Of a stretch of 64,000 nt of DNA, positions 60,001 to 64,000 are shown piece by piece. A model generated the notes under the pieces. It had not been told where the DNA came from, ran no database searches, and saw only the letters and a program-made list of their open reading frames with translations. Source of the DNA: Phellopilus nigrolimitatus (lineage: Eukaryota > Basidiomycota > Agaricomycetes > Hymenochaetales > Hymenochaetaceae). The stretch covers positions 1-64,000 of the forward strand of contig JAJOHG010000022.1 in NCBI GenBank assembly GCA_021029095.1. The letters are read 5' to 3'. The stretch's first letter is position 1, and every line of letters starts with the position of its first letter. Position numbers and translations under genes: made by a program.

Positions 60001-60200
60001 CCGTACGTCCTTTGCTTTCTAGAACAAGGGCGGTGTCGGTCAGCAGCGGCAAATGTCTCTTCTGCCGACCGGATTTCCTAAACTCGCCGGCACGCTCGGA
60101 CGCCGACAGACAGTGACGACCTCGCCATCGCCATCTATCGACACCAGACAGAGGTTTTGAAGAAGCGAGGACTGCGAGCGGGGCTCGGGCTTTCTTTTTG
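57041..60200. repeat. Spacer between copies 8 and 9, first part (blocks P, Q, R, S)
   Basis: Block P to about 57840, Q to 58830, R at 58990-59590 and S at 59690-60110. The long frame 57792-58469 (225 codons) covers P and Q. It is open by GC bias and not conserved in other copies, so it is not called. This spacer has the intact sequence of the target sites used by the MITE at 20708 and by the captured segment at 13837. Confidence 0.5.
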
Positions 60201-60992
60201 CATACGTGAGTCCGTCGTCTTTCTTGTCTTTCTCGACCTCGCGCTCACCGTCTTCAAGTTGTTCTTTTATATAGACATATGTACTTTATCGACCAAATAC
60301 ACCCGCTTATCGCCTATCCATGCTTATCGCGACTCGTCCGCTTGTCAAAATCTCCAGGGTGTGTTTTCCAAGTCCATGCCGAATGCGGAGCAAGTCAACT
60401 GTGCGTAGCATGTCAACTGTGCGTAGCGGAACCTCGCATAGATATGTTGCATAGTGGTCCTCGACTTCGTCAGCCGTGTAGTCTTCTCTACCCCATGTAA
60501 ATTTTTGGTATGTGGTAAATATTGGCATGATGCGTGACTGTTTATCTTACCGTAATCTCCATCTTTCTGGACGAAGTCGGCGTATCTGGGATCTCGTCAG
60601 ATCCGCGGAGTGTGCACGATCTCTTCTCTCCCTCTTCATCAGCTCAAGCTCTCGCTCCTTTCTAAGCTCACGCAGTCCATGCAGCTCGCTTGCCGGTCAC
60701 CCGTACTGTCCGCCTATGCTCCTCAAACCACACCGAACCCGCGCCTTTCGGACACGTTTTCGGATGCGACCCTCTCGCTCTGCGTACTGCATTTGAATCT
60801 ACCGGTTTCTTCTGCTGCTGAGCGACAATCAATTGCGGCGAGAGCGTATCGTCTGACAGTCGACAGTCGGATGCAAGCCGGAGCTGCTTGGGCGTGGAAA
60901 GCACTTCAAGACGAAACTATGTATGTTAGCATTCTCCCTACCTATACCTCTTTTCCAATCGTATCTGAGCGCTCTAACCCGGTATTCTACAG

Positions 60993-61453
60993 TACAGCCG
61001 CGCTCACAGATAATGACGTCGGACCAGGGCGGCGAAGGCGGGCGAAAGCTCGACGGGTGGAATTGGAAAGGCACTTGTTCGTATCCAGATTGCGTGTGCT
61101 CCCGACTTTTGAAGGCACGAAGAAGCCGCTACGCTTGGGGACTGTAGGTGCTACGTTGAGTTTCAACAGTGGTCGTCCGTCGATCCGTCACGGTGAGCGA
61201 GCATTTTCGGTCCAAATTTGCACGGACACTTGTGCTTACTGTTTCCTCGTGCGTCCTGCCGCCAGGAGATGAGACATCCGGCACTCCCAAGCCATTCGCG
61301 GCAACGCAGTGCGTCGCTCCTTTCGCAAGTACTGAGCCGTATGAACAGCATGCAACTTCTGACACGTCCGCCGCGTACTCATGGCGCGCTGCCTCTCGAA
61401 GGTCATTGGGCCGGAAACTCGTGGTGCCTTCATCTTCCGTCTGCGGAATGTGA
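60993..61453 (+). CDS. Unidentified gene B, two best-kept exons
   Basis: Exon 60993-61192 lies between TATTCTACAG and GGTGAGC. A second exon starts at 61266 after CCGCCAG, and the phases join. The first reads GTKKPLRLGTVGATLSFNSG near its end. The second reads GDETSGTPKPFAATQ, ASTEPYEQHATSDTSAAYSW and ends at a TGA at 61451-61453. An earlier exon may precede it (AAWAWKALQDET, ending at GTATGT near 60918), also in phase. The same frames can be followed in other block-U copies with various lesions. I do not recognise the family, and the TGA could be a lesion rather than the natural end. Confidence 0.4.
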
Positions 61454-61745
61454 AATCGGTATCTCAGCTCAGACGACGGTATTCTCAAGTTGGCGTGCTG
61501 GAGCATGCCACCCTGGCGCGCAGGCCGAGATATTCCGAGGTGTGCACACGCATCTCGATAGAACACGGTTCATCTGCTAGCTAGATTGGATTCGAGTGTT
61601 GTCTCAAACCTAGTGCACTCACAGCCTCGAGCGGACGCGGCTTTTTTCGGCGACTTGATCGAGCATATTCGTATTGGAGCCGACTTTCTGTTTGCCAGGT
61701 CTCGGGAAATCAAACAAGACCAGGACAATGGACTTGCCAATGTGG

Positions 61746-61849
61746 GAGTTTTGGTTCGTCCCATTCGCCCCGGGATTCGTGTACCAGTGAGCATGGTGAG
61801 TTTTGGTTCGTCCCATTCGCCCCGGGATTCGTGTACCAGTGAGCATGGT
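61746..61849 (+). repeat. 52-bp tandem duplication
   Basis: Two adjacent, essentially identical 52-bp units start GAGTTTTGGTTCGTCCCATT at 61746 and at 61798. The related block U' near 8575-8625 has the unit once, so the duplication is specific to this copy. Confidence 0.85.
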
Positions 61850-62254
61850 CAGCATGGCTCCCCTTCTGGCTCTAAGTTAGCGCGATATTCGCTTTAGAGT
61901 GAGCGATCCTTAGCTCTAAGCTACGTGTCATATGAGTACTCAGTGGATAAATCGTGAGTTTCGGCTTTGTCTGCAATCTGCAATGACCGGATTGGCTGGT
62001 CGACTTTCTCCTCTTGCGGGATCATTTGTATTCAATCTGCATTGGGACGTTGCGTTCGCATAGCTTCTGTTATCCGGTGCATTAGCCTCGAGCTATCTTT
62101 GTCACATCTTCATGCAAATGATAGAGTTCGCACAGCGGCATAACGCGTGGGCTCCCTGTTCTTCTGACAACAGCTTCTGTGAAAACAAGTAGACTTCCGA
62201 TGCAATTTGCGAGCGAGGCTATGTATATGTTCCATTCAGTGCGGTTGTTCTTCT

Positions 62255-63257
62255 TATCGAGCTTGCAATATTGTCAATTCATATATGGGTATCCGGGAGG
62301 GCGCCTTCTTGAAGCTAGAAAGACTCGCAGATGCGTTGTGGGCATCAACTAGAAAGGACAGCCTGCCTTGTAAGTCCGATCTTCCTGTTTCCTCTGATCG
62401 CGAGGAGTTGACTGGTAATTAAAGATGAACTGCAATCGTCAGACGCAAACATTTCTGTTATATCAGCATCAGAAAATCTTCAACGTGATAACTTGTCTGA
62501 GTAAAGTGTAAATCGGTGCAGTTATTTGATAGTATGCGATGCACTCTCTCGTGCCTAGTAATCTTTTTCGCTAGCGAATATCTTCAATCTATTTAAAGCC
62601 GCTTACACGTGAGCCGGATCACAATTGCGGGGTATACGCGTGCGTTCATGTCTTGCAATTTCTGCGCAACATTCTTCCATATGATCAGTTCGTTCCCAGT
62701 GGTATTCGCACATCTTCCTTCACCAAAAACTTCTCATTGACTGATCTTCATAGCCTAAGTCAAATGATGAAGCTATGCGCAACAGACAGTGATTTCTAGA
62801 CCGGAATTCGTAGGAAGTGGCCATCGAGCACTTCTGACACAGGATATAGATGTTTCGCCAGCGTACTTCTGTGCGCTTTTAGAGTTTCTTTAGCGGCTTT
62901 CGCCCTTATTTGTTGACAATGCGCTGTCAATTTCACGGAGCCCTTATTTGCGGATACACTTCCATGCGAGATGTATGCAGCACAGTTCGGCCACCAGAAA
63001 CCCTTCGATGATCGCATCACGATGGCTTTGCCACTCCTCGTGCATACGATCAATATCGCGCCGACTCCGATCTTCAGGTATGATGTATCACTGAATCTCC
63101 GAGCTCCTCACTGAATCCTCGAAGATCATATCAGACTTCTTTTTTTTCTCTTGATCGGCTCTCGTTACTTTAAATGTCTTTGAGATCGTGAGCCCTTCAA
63201 CGCGTCCCCGAGTCGACCTTTCAAAACTTCGTTTAAATCTTTTGCACCCATTCCGCT
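62255..63257 (+). repeat. Block V: shortened type II flank of copy 9
   Basis: Begins within block V at the stretch that reads REGAFLKLERLADALWAST, ending at a GTAAGT donor (62371), and continues to the copy 9 start like the copy 3 and 6 flanks. The upstream half of block V, including the hydrophobic stretch, is absent and replaced by U'. No gene supported. Confidence 0.5.
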
Positions 63258-64000
63258 ATGCATTCAATACGCTCTGGTGTCGAGTCTATTGATCCAAGCC
63301 TCGTGTCTCTTATCTCCGGAAGAGATATTTCACTCTACACTGAAGTGGCAATGCTAACTCTCTTGGTCTACAATTCCGGTAAGCTTCGCGTCTTGGCTTG
63401 AGATACCGACTGTTTCGGATTTTAATGACGTATTATCTCTCAGTCATCACTATGGACAAGGAGGTAAATAGGGGCTGCCATTATCGTCTTCATGTCTAAA
63501 CTGATCATTGCTTCATTTAGATTAAATACTTTTGGGTACGTCACTTGTTTGATATTAGCACGAGGCATATGCTTACTTGCTATGTGAAACGAAGAGCTCT
63601 CCTCGCAGCTTTGTTAGCTTGGTTTACTTTGCAGTAAATAATGTTTTACACACTCTCTCTCTACCTAGCTCTAACACATTGCAGAATTGCTACATCGGAA
63701 TTCTTGGAGCTATCTCAGCTATAGTGTGTAAGTCAAAACTTTACTGGCTGATGTAATAAAAGCAAGTCTGTCTGCTGACACTTTGTTTGTAGCTCAGACT
63801 CTTCATGCAAATGAAACACTGTAAGTAATTCCTGACCACTGTGCTATAGCTAACTGTGGCTGACTCTAAACTCCATCTATAGATGTAAGCACACAGATTC
63901 TGTATTCCAGTCTCTACTGATAATATTGAAAGGCCTCAGCTTACTGTGGATTGAGGAACTGGCTAGTGAGTTTCTCATCCTTGCACAGAACATCATTTGG
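63258..64000 (+). CDS. DUF6533-family membrane protein, array copy 9 (partial, window edge)
   Basis: Exons 1-7 are present and open: exon 1 is one codon shorter than usual (SLISGRDISLYTEVAML), followed by VITMDKE, IKYFW, SFVSLVYFANCYIG (Cys replaces the usual Arg), AQTLHANETLCKHTDSVFQSLLIILKG. The window ends in intron 7. Like copy 2, it has a normal GT donor (GTAAGT at 63821) after exon 6. Whether the gene is intact beyond the edge cannot be seen. Confidence 0.75.

Larger units (their letters stand above)
60201..62254 (+). repeat. Blocks U and U' before copy 9
   Basis: Block U from about 60201 with the best-kept gene-B exons (listed separately). It passes near 61560 into the U' variant, which otherwise occurs only before copy 2 (8370-9100). 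At about 62255 the type I sequence ends abruptly and block V begins. A 52-bp tandem duplication lies at 61746-61849. Confidence 0.5.

Noticed and set aside
60385..60422. Short direct repeat GTCAACTGTGCGTAGC.
   Set aside because: Only two units of about 18 bp; a trivial slippage duplication with no further structure.

Overview
The window looks like a chromosomal segment of an agaricomycete (mushroom-forming) fungus. The protein genes have many short introns of about 45-80 bp with GT(or GC)..AG borders, some exons are only 15-20 nt, and the main gene family matches the DUF6533 family of small multi-pass membrane proteins that is expanded in Agaricomycetes. I see no prokaryotic operon structure, rRNA, canonical tRNA or CRISPR. 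All family assignments come from reading the sequence and from recall of the families, not from a database search.

The backbone is a tandem array of nine copies of one plus-strand DUF6533 gene, starting at 514, 9667, 17521, 24464, 30463, 35404, 48483, 55430 and 63258. Copy 4 can be solved as a 13-exon gene whose phases all agree, giving 313 residues. Copies 1, 2 and 4 are open throughout, and copy 9 is open up to the window edge. The other five carry different lesions: copy 3 a +2 frameshift, copy 5 truncation, copy 6 a 6.4-kb transposon insertion in exon 9, copy 7 a nonsense codon, and copy 8 a lost splice acceptor. Each start codon has a TTTAAAT-like box 85-110 bp upstream.

The 5-9 kb spacers are also repeated. 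They are mosaics of recurring blocks, called here P (after the stop codon), Q (GC-rich), R, S, S2, T, U and U' (with recurring exons of an unidentified gene), and V (an alternative upstream flank). Block V occurs only before copies 3, 6 and 9, which suggests a three-gene higher-order repeat. Long ORFs in the GC-rich blocks are mostly frame shadows and are not listed.

Mobile DNA has landed in the array several times. There is a hAT-type MITE (7691-8085, 8-bp target duplication) and a TA-flanked Tc1/mariner-type MITE (20708-21197). Two members of one TIR family (ends CATCAGGAAAA...) have captured pieces of host genes. The smaller (30591-32464) holds an antisense intron-containing fragment of the proteasome ATPase gene RPT2. 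The larger (36254-42681) holds scrambled fragments of an HSP70 gene, a YTM1/WDR12-like WD40 gene and a family-2 glycosyltransferase, including HSP70-WD40 fusions with the same junction twice. A further captured segment (13837-14932) carries a BUB3-like fragment. The most interesting feature is therefore a birth-and-death membrane-protein array that also hosts exon-shuffling transposons.
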